From: Prevotella sp.
GTDB lineage: Bacteria; Bacteroidota; Bacteroidia; Bacteroidales; Bacteroidaceae
DNA: 64,000 bases
Direction: 5' to 3'
Assembly (NCBI GenBank): GCA_024684515.1
Contig: JAIKWS010000060.1
Location: 1 to 64,000 of the forward strand
Shown: piece by piece, positions 45,467-55,119 of the stretch
Layout of the letters: every line of letters starts with the position of its first letter
How positions within the stretch are numbered: the first letter of the stretch is position 1
Made by a program: the position numbers and the translations under genes
Notes under the pieces: generated by a model
What the model saw: the letters and a program-made list of their open reading frames with translations, nothing else
What the model was told of the DNA's origin: nothing
The model's database searches: none

Positions 45467-46591
45467 ATGAGATTTACTGTATCAAGTTCTGCACTTGGCA
45501 GTCGTCTGGCTGCTTTGGCAAAAGTAATTAATAGCAAGAACTCGCTTCCTATACTGGGCGATTTCCTATTTGAGGTGTCAGAGGATGTTCTGCAGCTGAC
45601 GGCTAGTGATAGTGAGGTGATGATGAAAACATCGCTTGAGCTGACCGATTGTGACGGTCAGGGGAACTTCTGCGTTGGTAGTCATGATTTGCTTGAGGCC
45701 GTTAAGGGGATAAGTGAACAACCCATCTCCTTCAGCGTCGATCAGGAGACGAACATCGCGAAGATTTGTTATCAGAATGGTATGTTCAGCCTGCCTGTCG
45801 AAAATGCTGATGAGTTCCCACAGCCACAGGAAATCAGCGAGACTGCTACCACTATCACTATTCCCACTCAGGTGCTTGCAGACAACATCAATCGCTGCCT
45901 GTTTGCTACCGCTCAGGATGAGTTGCGTCCGGTGATGAATGGTATTTATTTCGACCTGACATCAGACTGCCTAGCCGTAGTGGCTACAGATGGTCACAAA
46001 CTGGTGCGCAACAAGATTCTGAATGTCATAAGCGAAGTGCCAGCATCATTCATACTGCCCAAGAAACCAGCTTCATTGCTAAAGGGTGTCCTTGGTAAGC
46101 AGGCTGGTGACGTGGTGATCCGTTTTGACGATCGCAACGCAGAGATTGTCTTTGAAGAAGGAGTGGTCATCTGCCGACTCATGGAAGGACGCTATCCTAA
46201 CTATAACTCGGTGATTCCTCAGAACAACCCCAATCAGCTGAGTGTAGACCGAAGCAGTCTGCTAGCTGCTTTGCGTCGTGTACAGCCATTCTCCAACGAG
46301 TCGAGCAATCTTATCCGCTTCCATGTAGAGAACGGCACCTTACAGTTGGATGCCGAGGATTACGACTTCTCGAAGACAGCAACTGAGAAGATGTCGTGTG
46401 ACTATAACGGCATGCCCATGAGCATAGGCTTCAAAGGCTCATCGTTTATTGAGATACTGAGCAATTTCGATTGCCCTGAAGTCATTATCCAATTGGCAGA
46501 TCCCAGCCGTGCAGGGTTGGTACTGCCTTCGGAGCAGCCTGTCAATCAGGATGTGCTGATGCTTATGATGCCAATGCTAATTAATGACTGA
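45467..46591 (+). CDS. dnaN: DNA polymerase III beta subunit (sliding clamp)
   Basis: A 374-aa clamp that tethers the replicative polymerase. The three-domain clamp pattern is clear: M-R-F-T-V-S-S-S-A-L at the N-terminus, F-A-T-A-Q-D-E-L-R-P-V-M-N-G-I-Y-F and A-V-V-A-T-D-G-H-K-L in the middle domain, and G-R-Y-P-N-Y-N-S-V-I-P later. The end L-M-L-M-M-P-M is typical. dnaA is not adjacent. The exonuclease gene follows after 8 nt. Confidence 0.97.
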   Translation: MRFTVSSSALGSRLAALAKVINSKNSLPILGDFLFEVSEDVLQLTASDSEVMMKTSLELTDCDGQGNFCVGSHDLLEAVKGISEQPISFSVDQETNIAKICYQNGMFSLPVENADEFPQPQEISETATTITIPTQVLADNINRCLFATAQDELRPVMNGIYFDLTSDCLAVVATDGHKLVRNKILNVISEVPASFILPKKPASLLKGVLGKQAGDVVIRFDDRNAEIVFEEGVVICRLMEGRYPNYNSVIPQNNPNQLSVDRSSLLAALRRVQPFSNESSNLIRFHVENGTLQLDAEDYDFSKTATEKMSCDYNGMPMSIGFKGSSFIEILSNFDCPEVIIQLADPSRAGLVLPSEQPVNQDVLMLMMPMLIND

Positions 46592-46599
46592 TACAAATA

Positions 46600-47466
46600 A
46601 TGAATATTAAATTAACAAGACCGCTGGTCGTCTTTGATCTGGAGACGACCGGCCTTGATTTAGTAAAAGACCGTATCATACAGATTTCCTTGATTAAGGT
46701 ACAGCCTTCAGGTGAAGAGGAACGTGACAACTATCTTGTCAATCCGGAACGTCACATACCTCCCCTTATTACACAGCTGACAGGATTTTCTGATGAGGAT
46801 GTGAAAGATGCACCTACTTTCAAGGAATTGGCTCCGAAACTGGCAAAGCTCTTTGCCGGGTGCGATTTCGCTGGTTACAACTCAAACAACTTCGATATAC
46901 CCTTGCTGGCAGAGGAATTCCTACGTGCTGGCATCGACTTCGATTTCTCAAAAACACGGTTCATCGATGCCTGTGTCATCTTCCGAAAGATGGAAAAACG
47001 TAATCTTGCTGCTGCTTACAAGTTCTATTGTGGCAGAAATATGGAGGACGATTTTACTGCACACCGTGCCGATGAAGATACGGAAGCCACGTGGAGAGTG
47101 CTGCAAGGCCAGCTGGACTATTATACGGCAGAACATCAGCGAGAATTAGGTGAAAACCCTGAAGGACGAACACTAGAGAACGATGTACAGAAACTGCACG
47201 ATTTCTCGAAAATGAATAACAACGTCGACTTTGCTGGTCGTATCATATGGGGTGAGGCAAAGGATGCTAAGGGTAATACCATTGTCGATCAGAATGGTAA
47301 TCCTGTGATGACTGAGTATTTCAACTTCGGCAAATACAAGGGAAGAACGGTAGCAGATGTCCTGCATACGGATTCGGGATATTATGCCTGGATTATGGGG
47401 GGAGAATTCACCTACAATACCAAGCAGGTGCTCACTCGCATCCGTCTGCGTGAATTGTCAAAATAA
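46600..47466 (+). CDS. DnaQ-like 3'-5' exonuclease
   Basis: A 288-aa DEDDh exonuclease. Exo I is F-D-L-E-T-T-G-L (D and E), Exo II is Y-N-S-N-N-F-D-I-P-L-L, and Exo III is H-R-A-D-E-D-T-E-A-T. The C-terminal 60 residues (F-N-F-G-K-Y-K-G-R-T-V-A-D-V) form the small ExoX-like C-terminal domain rather than a clamp-loader tail. Position directly after dnaN suggests proofreading or mismatch repair work with the clamp; no PolC-type domain is attached. Confidence 0.92.
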   Translation: MNIKLTRPLVVFDLETTGLDLVKDRIIQISLIKVQPSGEEERDNYLVNPERHIPPLITQLTGFSDEDVKDAPTFKELAPKLAKLFAGCDFAGYNSNNFDIPLLAEEFLRAGIDFDFSKTRFIDACVIFRKMEKRNLAAAYKFYCGRNMEDDFTAHRADEDTEATWRVLQGQLDYYTAEHQRELGENPEGRTLENDVQKLHDFSKMNNNVDFAGRIIWGEAKDAKGNTIVDQNGNPVMTEYFNFGKYKGRTVADVLHTDSGYYAWIMGGEFTYNTKQVLTRIRLRELSK

Positions 47467-47480
47467 AAGAATCAGGAAGC

Positions 47481-48671
47481 ATGCTGAAAGGGAAAAAAAT
47501 AGTGTTGGGTATAACAGGCTCTATAGCTGCTTATAAGTCGTGCCTCATCATTCGTGAACTGGTGAAACGAGGGGCCGAGGTGCAAGTGGTCATCACACCT
47601 GCGGGTAAGGAGTTTATTACACCTATCACATTGTCGGCACTAACGCAGAAACCTGTTGTCAGTGAGTTCTTCTCCCAGCGTGATGGCACATGGCATAGTC
47701 ATGTGAAGTTAGGGCTTTGGGCTGATGCCATGCTCATTGCACCCTGCACGGCTTCCACATTGGGGAAGATGGTTTCGGGCGTTGCCGACAACATGCTCGT
47801 TACCACTTATCTATCCATGAAAGCTCCTGTTTTCATAGCTCCGGCTATGGATCTCGATATGTATGCACATCCTTCAACACAGCAGAATCTGGAACGGCTG
47901 AAGAGCATAGGCAATCATATTATCGAACCGCAAAGTGGCTTTCTGGCAAGCGGACTTGAGGGGAAGGGACGTATGGAAGAACCTGCGAAGATTGTTGCGG
48001 CTGTTGATGATTTCTTTGAGACAAAGGACTTGTTGGGCAAGCGTGTGCTGATCACGGCTGGTCCTACTTACGAGAAGATTGACCCAGTACGCTTCATTGG
48101 CAACTATAGTAGCGGGAAGATGGGGTTTGCCCTGGCGGAGGAGTGTGCACGACGTGGTGCAAAGGTGACACTTGTGGCGGGGCCTGTAGCCCTGGCTGTC
48201 GCTCATCCTGGCATCAATCGCATCGATGTGGAGAGTGCCATACAAATGCGTGACGCAGCTCTAGATGCATACAAAGAGTCTGATGCTGCCATCCTTTGTG
48301 CAGCTGTTGCAGATTTCCGGCCCGAACAGGTGGCTGAACAGAAGATAAAGCGGGTGGGGGAGAGCATGGACGTGCACTTGGTTCCTAATCCTGATATTGC
48401 TGCTACGCTGGGACAGATGAAACGTCAGAACCAGCGATTGGTAGGCTTTGCACTTGAGACGAACGACGAGCAGCAGAATGCCGAGAAAAAACTGGCAAGG
48501 AAAAACCTGGATTTCATCGTGCTCAACTCCCTACGCAATGAAGGTACTTGCTTTCGGAGCGATGAGAATCAGATTGCCATTATTTCTGCTCATGGTCGCA
48601 AGGATTATGAGAAGAAGGGAAAACAGCAGGTAGCGGCAGATATTGTCGATGAACTTGCCACATTATTTTAA
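47481..48671 (+). CDS. coaBC: Bifunctional phosphopantothenoylcysteine decarboxylase / phosphopantothenate-cysteine ligase
   Basis: A 396-aa coenzyme A biosynthesis enzyme. The N-terminal CoaC flavoprotein domain (1-180) has [10 protein letters not shown], the active-site His in H-S-H-V-K-L-G, and the flavin-binding P-A-M-D-L-D-M. The substrate-clamp motif usually written A-C-G reads A-S-G here (S157). The CoaB domain (185-396) has [18 protein letters not shown] and S-S-G-K-M-G. It lies 14 nt after the exonuclease. Confidence 0.96.
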   Translation: MLKGKKIVLGITGSIAAYKSCLIIRELVKRGAEVQVVITPAGKEFITPITLSALTQKPVVSEFFSQRDGTWHSHVKLGLWADAMLIAPCTASTLGKMVSGVADNMLVTTYLSMKAPVFIAPAMDLDMYAHPSTQQNLERLKSIGNHIIEPQSGFLASGLEGKGRMEEPAKIVAAVDDFFETKDLLGKRVLITAGPTYEKIDPVRFIGNYSSGKMGFALAEECARRGAKVTLVAGPVALAVAHPGINRIDVESAIQMRDAALDAYKESDAAILCAAVADFRPEQVAEQKIKRVGESMDVHLVPNPDIAATLGQMKRQNQRLVGFALETNDEQQNAEKKLARKNLDFIVLNSLRNEGTCFRSDENQIAIISAHGRKDYEKKGKQQVAADIVDELATLF

Positions 48672-48696
48672 TAACAATCAAAAAACGACTAGTATT

Positions 48697-49236
48697 ATGA
48701 ATTTGAAAGGAACGAAGACAGAGAAAAATTTGCAAGAGGCCTTTGCCGGTGAGTCGATGGCTCGCAATAAGTATACTTATTTTGCATCAAAGGCCAAGAA
48801 AGAGGGGTACGTACAGATAGCTGCCATTTTTGAGGAGACGGCAGGCAACGAGAAAGAACACGCCAAGATGTGGTACAAATATTTGAATGGCGGTGCCGTA
48901 GGCTCTACAGCCGAGAATCTGGCTGATGCTGCCAATGGTGAGAACTTCGAATGGACGGACATGTACGACCGTATGGCTCGCGAGGCTCGTCAGGAGGGCT
49001 TCGATGAGATAGCCAGTAAGTTTGAGATGGTGGCTGCCATCGAGAAGGAGCACGAGGCACGCTATCGTAAGTTGCTGAAGAATGTTGAGGACAAAAAGGT
49101 GTTCTCGAAGGATGGCGATGCTATCTGGCAGTGTTCCAACTGTGGACATATCGTCATTGGTAAGCAGGCTCCCGAGGTATGCCCGGTATGTGATCATCCG
49201 CAGGCTTACTTCCAGGTGAAGTGCGAGAACTATTAA
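48697..49236 (+). CDS. rbr: Rubrerythrin
   Basis: A 179-aa di-iron peroxidase that protects anaerobes from hydrogen peroxide. The start at 48697 (Met-Asn-Leu-Lys-Gly-Thr) is the family start; the frame opens earlier inside coaBC. The ferritin-like part has [13 protein letters not shown] and [10 protein letters not shown] with the metal ligands, and E-K-E-H-E-A-R-Y in the second half. The C-terminal rubredoxin domain has C-S-N-C-G and C-P-V-C-D. It lies 25 nt after coaBC. Confidence 0.97.
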   Translation: MNLKGTKTEKNLQEAFAGESMARNKYTYFASKAKKEGYVQIAAIFEETAGNEKEHAKMWYKYLNGGAVGSTAENLADAANGENFEWTDMYDRMAREARQEGFDEIASKFEMVAAIEKEHEARYRKLLKNVEDKKVFSKDGDAIWQCSNCGHIVIGKQAPEVCPVCDHPQAYFQVKCENY

Positions 49237-49254
49237 TTCAATCCGCCGGTTCTC

Positions 49255-50160
49255 ATGAAGCGATATTGGATTATAGGCTTGTTTTGCAGTTTCCTTGCTG
49301 TCACTTCGACAGCACAGGAACTGCAAGTAAAAATCAATATCAACAGTTCAAAGGTACAGGGAACCGACAAGACGGTTTTTGACAACCTGCAACAGACATT
49401 GGAGCAGTTTGTCAACGAACGGCAATGGACACAACTGCAGTTTCAGGAGAACGAACGCATACAATGTGTTTTCAACATCACAGTCTCGAAATACGATGCC
49501 TCTGCCAACAAGTTCACCTGTTCAGCATTGATTCAGGCAAACAGACCGGTTTATAATGCTGCCTATACCTCTACATTATATAATAATAGTGACAAGAATT
49601 TCGATTTCGAGTTTGTGGCGTTCGATCAACTTAATTTCAATGAAGAGGTCATCGACAATCAGCTTGTTGCACTTATGGCTTATTATGCTTATCTTATTAT
49701 CGGTCTCGACCTCGACAGTTTTTCTCCCATGGGGGGCACAGATGTGCTACAGCGATGTATGAACTTGGTTAACAATGCGCAGGACTTGAATTTCCCCGGT
49801 TGGAAGTCGTTCGATGACTCCAGGAATAGATTCGCCATCATTAATGACTATCTAGACGAAGGCATGCGTCCATTCCGACAGTTGCAGTATGACTACTATC
49901 GTAAGGGACTTGACGAAATGGCACAGAATGTGGAACGTGGTAGGACTAATGTCACTACAGCCTTACAGGAATGTCTGAAGAAAGCACACGACGACAAACC
50001 ACTTAGCATGCTGCCCCAGATATGGACTGACTATAAGAAAGATGAGCTGGCTAATATCTACAAGGGCAAAGGTACTCAGAAGGAGAAAGAACAAGTCTAC
50101 GATATTCTTTTCAGTATCAATGCCTCTCAGAACAATTCGTGGGAACAGATTAAGCAGTAA
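49255..50160 (+). CDS. DUF4835 family exported protein
   Basis: A 301-aa protein with a signal peptide ending T-S-T-A-Q. The mature start L-Q-V-K-I-N-I-N-S-S-K-V-Q-G-T-D-K-T-V-F and the following T-L-E-Q-F-V-N-E-R-Q-W-T match DUF4835, a conserved Bacteroidetes family of unknown function usually found near coaBC. It is probably periplasmic. It closes the dnaN cluster before the tRNA genes. Confidence 0.88.
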   Translation: MKRYWIIGLFCSFLAVTSTAQELQVKININSSKVQGTDKTVFDNLQQTLEQFVNERQWTQLQFQENERIQCVFNITVSKYDASANKFTCSALIQANRPVYNAAYTSTLYNNSDKNFDFEFVAFDQLNFNEEVIDNQLVALMAYYAYLIIGLDLDSFSPMGGTDVLQRCMNLVNNAQDLNFPGWKSFDDSRNRFAIINDYLDEGMRPFRQLQYDYYRKGLDEMAQNVERGRTNVTTALQECLKKAHDDKPLSMLPQIWTDYKKDELANIYKGKGTQKEKEQVYDILFSINASQNNSWEQIKQ

Positions 50161-50283
50161 TACCCCTGATGGACCTCTTAGAATAGGACCGTTTACTTGT
50201 TCATAACCTCCTCAAAACGCTAAAGAATGTTAAGCGGAAGAAAATAAATATCCCTTTCTTGTGAGATTCTCAGGGAAATGTTG

Positions 50284-50291
50284 TACCTTTG
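50284..50291 (+). promoter_or_regulatory. tRNA-Asp promoter, -7 box
   Basis: TACCTTTG matches TAnnTTTG and ends 28 nt before the first tRNA-Asp gene. A TTG element lies about 22 nt upstream of it. Confidence 0.65.
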
Positions 50292-50319
50292 CATCCGCTA
50301 ATCAGAAATGAGCCTTCAA

Positions 50320-50393
50320 GGTGCGTTAGTTCAGTAGGTTAGAATGCCTGCCTGTCACGCAGGAGGTCACGAGTTCGAATCTCGTACGCACCG
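50320..50393 (+). tRNA. tRNA-Asp (GTC), copy 1
   Basis: A 74-nt tRNA: acceptor GGTGCGT/ACGCACC, anticodon stem CCTGC/GCAGG with loop CTGTCAC (anticodon GTC), T arm with GTTCGAATC, discriminator G. The CCA end is not encoded, so it must be added enzymatically. Confidence 0.97.
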
Positions 50394-50429
50394 CTTGAAA
50401 TGCTCTTATGATAGAAAATATAATGGACT

Positions 50430-50503
50430 GGTGCGTTAGTTCAGTAGGTTAGAATGCCTGCCTGTCACGCAGGAGGTCACGAGTTCGAATCTCGTACGCA
50501 CCG
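50430..50503 (+). tRNA. tRNA-Asp (GTC), copy 2
   Basis: Identical over all 74 nt to the copy at 50320, separated by 36 nt. Both copies are likely processed from one transcript that ends at the hairpin at 50515. Confidence 0.97.
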
Positions 50504-50514
50504 CACATTAAACC

Positions 50515-50558
50515 AAAGCTCATTGATTACGTCTAATCAATGAGCTTTTAAAATTTTT
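50515..50558 (+). terminator. Terminator after the tRNA-Asp pair
   Basis: AAAGCTCATTGATTA (50515-50529) pairs perfectly with 50534-50548 around the tetraloop CGTC, followed by a T-rich tail. The next gene starts only 8 nt further on. Confidence 0.85.
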
Positions 50559-50565
50559 AGTGATT

Positions 50566-51198
50566 ATGAAGAAAGTAAATATTATCCTACTTGCCCTTCT
50601 GCTCTCGCTTTCCGCTATGGCACAAGACGAGCGAAAGGTATCGGCTATCATGTTCAAGGAGTTTCAACCTGCAGTTATTACCTTTGCCGATGGGCATAAG
50701 CTGAACCAGCCGTTAGCCAATGTGTTTCTGAAGAATGCCACGCTGCTCTTCCCCAAGGGTGAGTACACTATGGAGGCCAATATGGATAATATTGTAGCTG
50801 TGGACTTCCCAAATCTTTCGTTTGTTACAATCGACCGTCAGATGGCCTATTTGGTCGACTCTGTAGGGGGCAATAGTCTCTATTGCGTGGAACTTTTCGA
50901 CAAGGAAACCTATGAGCGGAACCTTCGAAATAACATCAACATCTCCAATCTCTCGCTGGGTGATCAGATCAGTACCACTACCGTCGATATCAACACCGAG
51001 GACGACTATAAGTTGCCCGTGTTCTGCCATTATTTCATGAAACTTGACGGTAAGTTCGTGAAAGTGCATGAGCGTAACCTCAGTCGTGCGTTGTCAAAGG
51101 AGAAGCGCACAATGATGAAGCGCATCATGGCTCTGCCTGATTTCAGCTGGCAGCGTAAGGAGAGTCTCATACAGTTGCTGAAGGCCATTAGCAACTAA
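50566..51198 (+). CDS. Exported protein of unknown function
   Basis: A 210-aa protein that I do not recognise. I start it at the ATG at 50566; an in-frame GTG lies two codons upstream. A signal peptide (M-K-K then a Leu-rich stretch) ends near M-A-Q20, so it is periplasmic or surface-exposed. The mature part is mixed alpha/beta with a D-I-N-T-E-D-D-Y-K-L segment and a basic C-terminus (R-A-L-S-K-E-K-R-T-M-M-K-R). It sits immediately after the tRNA terminator and 27 nt before porX, so it may depend on read-through or be co-expressed with porX. Confidence 0.75.
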   Translation: MKKVNIILLALLLSLSAMAQDERKVSAIMFKEFQPAVITFADGHKLNQPLANVFLKNATLLFPKGEYTMEANMDNIVAVDFPNLSFVTIDRQMAYLVDSVGGNSLYCVELFDKETYERNLRNNINISNLSLGDQISTTTVDINTEDDYKLPVFCHYFMKLDGKFVKVHERNLSRALSKEKRTMMKRIMALPDFSWQRKESLIQLLKAISN

Positions 51199-51225
51199 TA
51201 CCATTCCCACATCTTTTATATTATT

Positions 51226-52779
51226 ATGACGAACGGACATTTGCTGTGGATTGATGATGAGATGGAGCTACTCAAGGCTCATGTCATCTTCCTTCAGAAA
51301 AAGGGCTATGAGGTGACTACGGTGTCTAACGGAACCGATGCCATTGACTTATGCCAGGAGCGCACCTTCGACCTGGTGTTGCTCGACGAGCAGATGCCTG
51401 GTCTTAGCGGGTTGGAGACATTGCAGCGTATCAAGCAGATCAGTCCTGCCACTCCTGTGGTGATGGTCACCAAGAGCGAGGAGGAGAACATCATGGAGCA
51501 GGCCATCGGCCAGAAGATTGTCGATTATCTTATCAAGCCTGTCAATCCTAATCAGATACTATTGGTGCTGAAGAAGAACATTCATCGCCGAGAGATTGAG
51601 ACCGAGGTTACACAGAGCCAGTATCAGCAGCAGTTCCAGCAGATAGCCATGCAGATCATGGACTGTCGCACGTGGCGCGACTGGATGGCTATTTATAAGC
51701 GTCTAGTGCATTGGGAATTACAGCTCAGCAGTACTGATTCACAGATGACGGATATGCTGGCCATGCAGAAAGAGGAGGCTAATCTGGGTTTTGCCAAGTA
51801 CGTGAAAAAAAACTACCTCGAATGGCTGAAACCGTCGCCTGTCGATGCTCCGTTGCTCTCTACGCGTATCTTCAAGGAGAAGGTGTTCCCGCTGCTTGAC
51901 AGCAAAGAAAAGGTGTTCCTCGTCGTTCTTGATAACTTTCGCTATGACCAGTGGCGCATGCTGGCGCAGGAGATTGGCGACCAGTTCGACATTGATGAGG
52001 ACCTCTATTTCTCAATTCTTCCTACTGCTACCCAGTATGCTCGCAATGCCATCTTCTCCGGATTAATGCCCAACAAGATAGCTGAGATGTTTCCACAACT
52101 CTGGGTGGATGAAGACGAGGAGGAGGGCAAGAACCTGAATGAGGAACCGCTGGTGCAGACGCAGCTCGACCGCTATCGTCGTCGTGACACATTCTCCTAT
52201 CATAAAATCAATACCTCTGCCGAGGCCGAACGTCTGATGCAACAGCTTAACACTCTAGAGAAGAACGACCTTAATATTGTGGTGTTCAATTTCATCGATA
52301 TGCTCTCACATGCCCGTACCGAGAGCCGTATGGTGCGCGAGCTGGCCAACAACGAGTCGGCCTATCGCAGCATCACCTTGTCGTGGTTCCGTCATTCCGT
52401 CATCCGCGACTTCTTCCGCCAGTTGGCGCAGAAAGACTATCGCGTCATCGTCACTACCGATCATGGTTCCATACGTTGTACAAAACCAGTAAAGATTGTG
52501 GGCGACCGCAATACAAATACTAATCTGCGCTACAAGTTGGGCAAAAGACTAGCTTACGACTCTAAGGACCTCTTTGTCATCAAAGACCCGCAGAAGGCAT
52601 TGCTGCCATCGCCAAACCTCTCTACGAGCTATGTCTTTGCTACGGGTGACAGCTTCTTTGCCTATCCCAACAATTACAATTACTATGTCAGCTACTATCG
52701 CGACACCTTCCAGCATGGTGGTATCTCGATGGAAGAGATGATTGTTCCGTTGATAACCCTGAAGGGCCGACGCAGGTAA
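51226..52779 (+). CDS. porX: PorX, response regulator with PglZ phosphatase-like domain
   Basis: A 517-aa regulator of the type IX secretion system. Residues 1-120 are a receiver domain with acidic pair D10-D11, phosphoacceptor D54 in L-L-D-E-Q-M-P-G, and K104 in L-I-K-P. A helical linker (about 120-200) is followed by a PglZ/alkaline-phosphatase-superfamily domain with D-N-F-R-Y-D-Q-W-R, A-T-Q-Y-A-R-N-A, F-I-D-M-L-S-H-A-R and T-T-D-H-G-S. Length and architecture match PorX of Porphyromonas gingivalis, which works with the kinase PorY and sigma factor SigP; neither is in the window. Confidence 0.93.
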   Translation: MTNGHLLWIDDEMELLKAHVIFLQKKGYEVTTVSNGTDAIDLCQERTFDLVLLDEQMPGLSGLETLQRIKQISPATPVVMVTKSEEENIMEQAIGQKIVDYLIKPVNPNQILLVLKKNIHRREIETEVTQSQYQQQFQQIAMQIMDCRTWRDWMAIYKRLVHWELQLSSTDSQMTDMLAMQKEEANLGFAKYVKKNYLEWLKPSPVDAPLLSTRIFKEKVFPLLDSKEKVFLVVLDNFRYDQWRMLAQEIGDQFDIDEDLYFSILPTATQYARNAIFSGLMPNKIAEMFPQLWVDEDEEEGKNLNEEPLVQTQLDRYRRRDTFSYHKINTSAEAERLMQQLNTLEKNDLNIVVFNFIDMLSHARTESRMVRELANNESAYRSITLSWFRHSVIRDFFRQLAQKDYRVIVTTDHGSIRCTKPVKIVGDRNTNTNLRYKLGKRLAYDSKDLFVIKDPQKALLPSPNLSTSYVFATGDSFFAYPNNYNYYVSYYRDTFQHGGISMEEMIVPLITLKGRRR

Positions 52780-52820
52780 CACATTTCATGTAGTTTTTCC
52801 AGTTTTGTAGTTTCTTTGCT

Positions 52821-52929
52821 CACGTGTATTCCGATGTCACGTGGTTTCCGATGTCACGTGGCTTCCGATGTCACGTGGCTTCCGATGTCACGTGGTTTCC
52901 GTGTCACGTGGTTTCCGATGTCACGCGAC
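52821..52929. repeat. 17-bp tandem array carrying CACGTG
   Basis: Six units (one of 16 bp, the last shortened) with consensus CCGATGTCACGTGGYTT start at 52831, 52848, 52865, 52882, 52899 and 52915, after a partial unit at 52821. All but the last contain the palindrome CACGTG. The array fills the 177-nt gap between porX and the convergent helicase gene. Confidence 0.93.
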
Positions 52930-52956
52930 TTATGCGTATCATTATTACCGTTTTTC

Positions 52957-55119
52957 TTACTTCTTTTCTAATCCCATTATGATGTGTATCTCGTCGTAAG
53001 TTATCTCTGGTGGACATAGACTTTTGATTGCGGTGGTGCCTTCGTTGGTTCCCACTATGGCTATGACCCGTCTAATGGCACGCTGATGATCGGGGCTGAT
53101 CAGGTCGTCGAGATTCACTTCGCCAGAGTGTATATATCGTGCAAGGTGACTGAGCACAGTGGCTGTCGTCAATCCTCGTTCGTGGGCAATGAGATCGGGG
53201 TTCATACCCTGTTTGTACAGTTGCATGCTGATCTCCCATGTCTTCGGCTTGGGTGGTTCGGCAGCTTTCTCCATCTTACGCCGGCGTTGCCTTTTCTGCT
53301 TTTCTTCCAGATCGGTGAGCACAGATAGCTGTTTGGCTTTCAGATATTTGGTCACGCTATACCCATGCATTGCCATTTCCGTAAGCAGATAGCAGGTAGC
53401 CTGCCATGTTTGTTGCAGATCGGGTAGAGCATGGCCTAGTCGCTTCTTGGCTATTTTGTTGTTAGTCTCCACTTGGTAGGTTAGCTGCAGAGGCTTCATG
53501 AAGATGTCCTTGAGGTTGCTGGCAAAGTATTCAGCACTACGTCCCACGCGATCTAGGAAATCCTGGTCGTGCAACTTTTCTGCTGCTGTCTGTGTTATTA
53601 TTGCCTTCCATTTCTCAGCTACATCCATAATACGCTGTCGTAGGGCTGTTAGTGTCTGAGCGTGTAGTTGTGTCAGATCGGCATAGCTATGGTAGAAGAA
53701 TTCACCGAATAGTCGCAGCATGGATTCTTGCTGGTAGAGCAACTGTCGGAAGTCGAAGAGTTGTAACAGCAGTTGACGTTCGTATTCTTGCTTCAGCAAC
53801 GGTAACTGTTCCATGCTTTGCCGTGTAGCTGTTTCCTGTTGGGCTATGTAGTTATCCACTTGCTCGTCGTTGATGATGGCACGGTTTTGTAGTGGTGCTG
53901 CCAGCACGAGTCCTTTCAGAGACCGGCACCGGCTTAGTGCTACGTATACCTGTCCAGGGGCAAACGAGTAGCCGGCATCTATAATGGCATGGTCGAACGT
54001 CAACCCCTGACTCTTGTGGATGGTGATAGCCCATGCCAGTCGCAGAGGATATTGCTTGAATGTACCCTGTACCTCCGACTCGATCTCACGAGTCTGCGGG
54101 TTCAAGGTGTAGTGCATGTTCTGCCACTCCAGTTGCTCTACTTCTATGTCCTTGTCGTAGCCCTCGCAGCGTACAAGAATCTTGTTGCGGTCAAGGTAGC
54201 TCACGCGTCCTATCAGCCCATTGTAGTAGCTATGGTTCTCTGTGGGGTCGTTTTTTATAAACATCACCTGTGCACCCTGTTTTAGCGTCAGCGTTTGTGC
54301 GGTAGGATACGAGTAGTTAGGGAAGTTGCCCTGTACGACGGCCTCATACTGCTGGCTATTGGTGGCGAGTTTCAGCAGCTCGCGCTGGTTGTAGCTGTCG
54401 GCCATCCGGTTGTGAGTAGTCAGTCGTATGAAAGATTCGCCAGATTGCGGATGGAAATCGGCTATATATCTTGTGTTCAGAGTGTTTAATGCCTCTTTCG
54501 TGGGATGTCCCTGTCTTACCTGGTTCAGAATATCTATGAAAATAGGGTCGCTTTGCTGTCGGTAGACATGTTCCAACTGTATCGTCACATAGTCAATCTG
54601 CTGTAGTGCTTTCGAGCCGAAGAAATAGGGTGTGTCATAGTAGGGCTTCAGCAGTTTCTCATCTTCCGGAGTTACAACGGGCGTGAGTTGTGCCAGGTCG
54701 CCAATCATAAGCAGTTGCACTCCACCGAAGGGCAGGTAGCGGTCGCGGTAGCGTCTGAGCACCTGGTCTATGGCATCAAGAAGATCTGCCCTTACCATTG
54801 ATATCTCGTCGATGATGAGCAGGTCGATACTGGCAATCATCTTGCGTTTCTCACGTCCGAAGTCGAATTTGCTTTCCACCTTGGCACCAGGTACGAAAGG
54901 TGACAAAGGCAGTTGGAAAAACGAGTGGATGGTTACGCCTCCAGCATTGATAGCGGCCACACCAGTAGGAGCTACCACGATGGGGCGTTTTCTGGAGCGT
55001 TCGACGATGGTCTTGAGAAAGGTCGTCTTACCTGTGCCTGCTTTTCCTGTCAGAAAGATGCTGCGTCCTGTATTTTCTACGAAATCCCACGCCAAGCGCA
55101 GGTCTTTGTTTTGTTCCAT
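52957..55119 (-). CDS. Pif1-type helicase with C-terminal HTH domain
   Basis: A 720-aa superfamily 1 helicase. Walker A G-K-A-G-T-G-K-T-T is at residues 25-33, Walker B is L-L-I-I-D-E-I-S-M-V, motif III is G-D-L-A-Q-L-T-P-V, and the last helicase motifs are H-K-S-Q-G-L-T-F and V-Y-V-A-L-S-R-C-R. After the helicase core (about 1-430), a helical region follows and residues about 625-690 form a helix-turn-helix of the helicase-associated (HTH_40) kind. It probably unwinds structured or forked DNA. Its gene starts near a 22-bp repeat array and converges with porX across another repeat. Confidence 0.9.
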   Translation of the reverse strand: MEQNKDLRLAWDFVENTGRSIFLTGKAGTGKTTFLKTIVERSRKRPIVVAPTGVAAINAGGVTIHSFFQLPLSPFVPGAKVESKFDFGREKRKMIASIDLLIIDEISMVRADLLDAIDQVLRRYRDRYLPFGGVQLLMIGDLAQLTPVVTPEDEKLLKPYYDTPYFFGSKALQQIDYVTIQLEHVYRQQSDPIFIDILNQVRQGHPTKEALNTLNTRYIADFHPQSGESFIRLTTHNRMADSYNQRELLKLATNSQQYEAVVQGNFPNYSYPTAQTLTLKQGAQVMFIKNDPTENHSYYNGLIGRVSYLDRNKILVRCEGYDKDIEVEQLEWQNMHYTLNPQTREIESEVQGTFKQYPLRLAWAITIHKSQGLTFDHAIIDAGYSFAPGQVYVALSRCRSLKGLVLAAPLQNRAIINDEQVDNYIAQQETATRQSMEQLPLLKQEYERQLLLQLFDFRQLLYQQESMLRLFGEFFYHSYADLTQLHAQTLTALRQRIMDVAEKWKAIITQTAAEKLHDQDFLDRVGRSAEYFASNLKDIFMKPLQLTYQVETNNKIAKKRLGHALPDLQQTWQATCYLLTEMAMHGYSVTKYLKAKQLSVLTDLEEKQKRQRRRKMEKAAEPPKPKTWEISMQLYKQGMNPDLIAHERGLTTATVLSHLARYIHSGEVNLDDLISPDHQRAIRRVIAIVGTNEGTTAIKSLCPPEITYDEIHIIMGLEKK

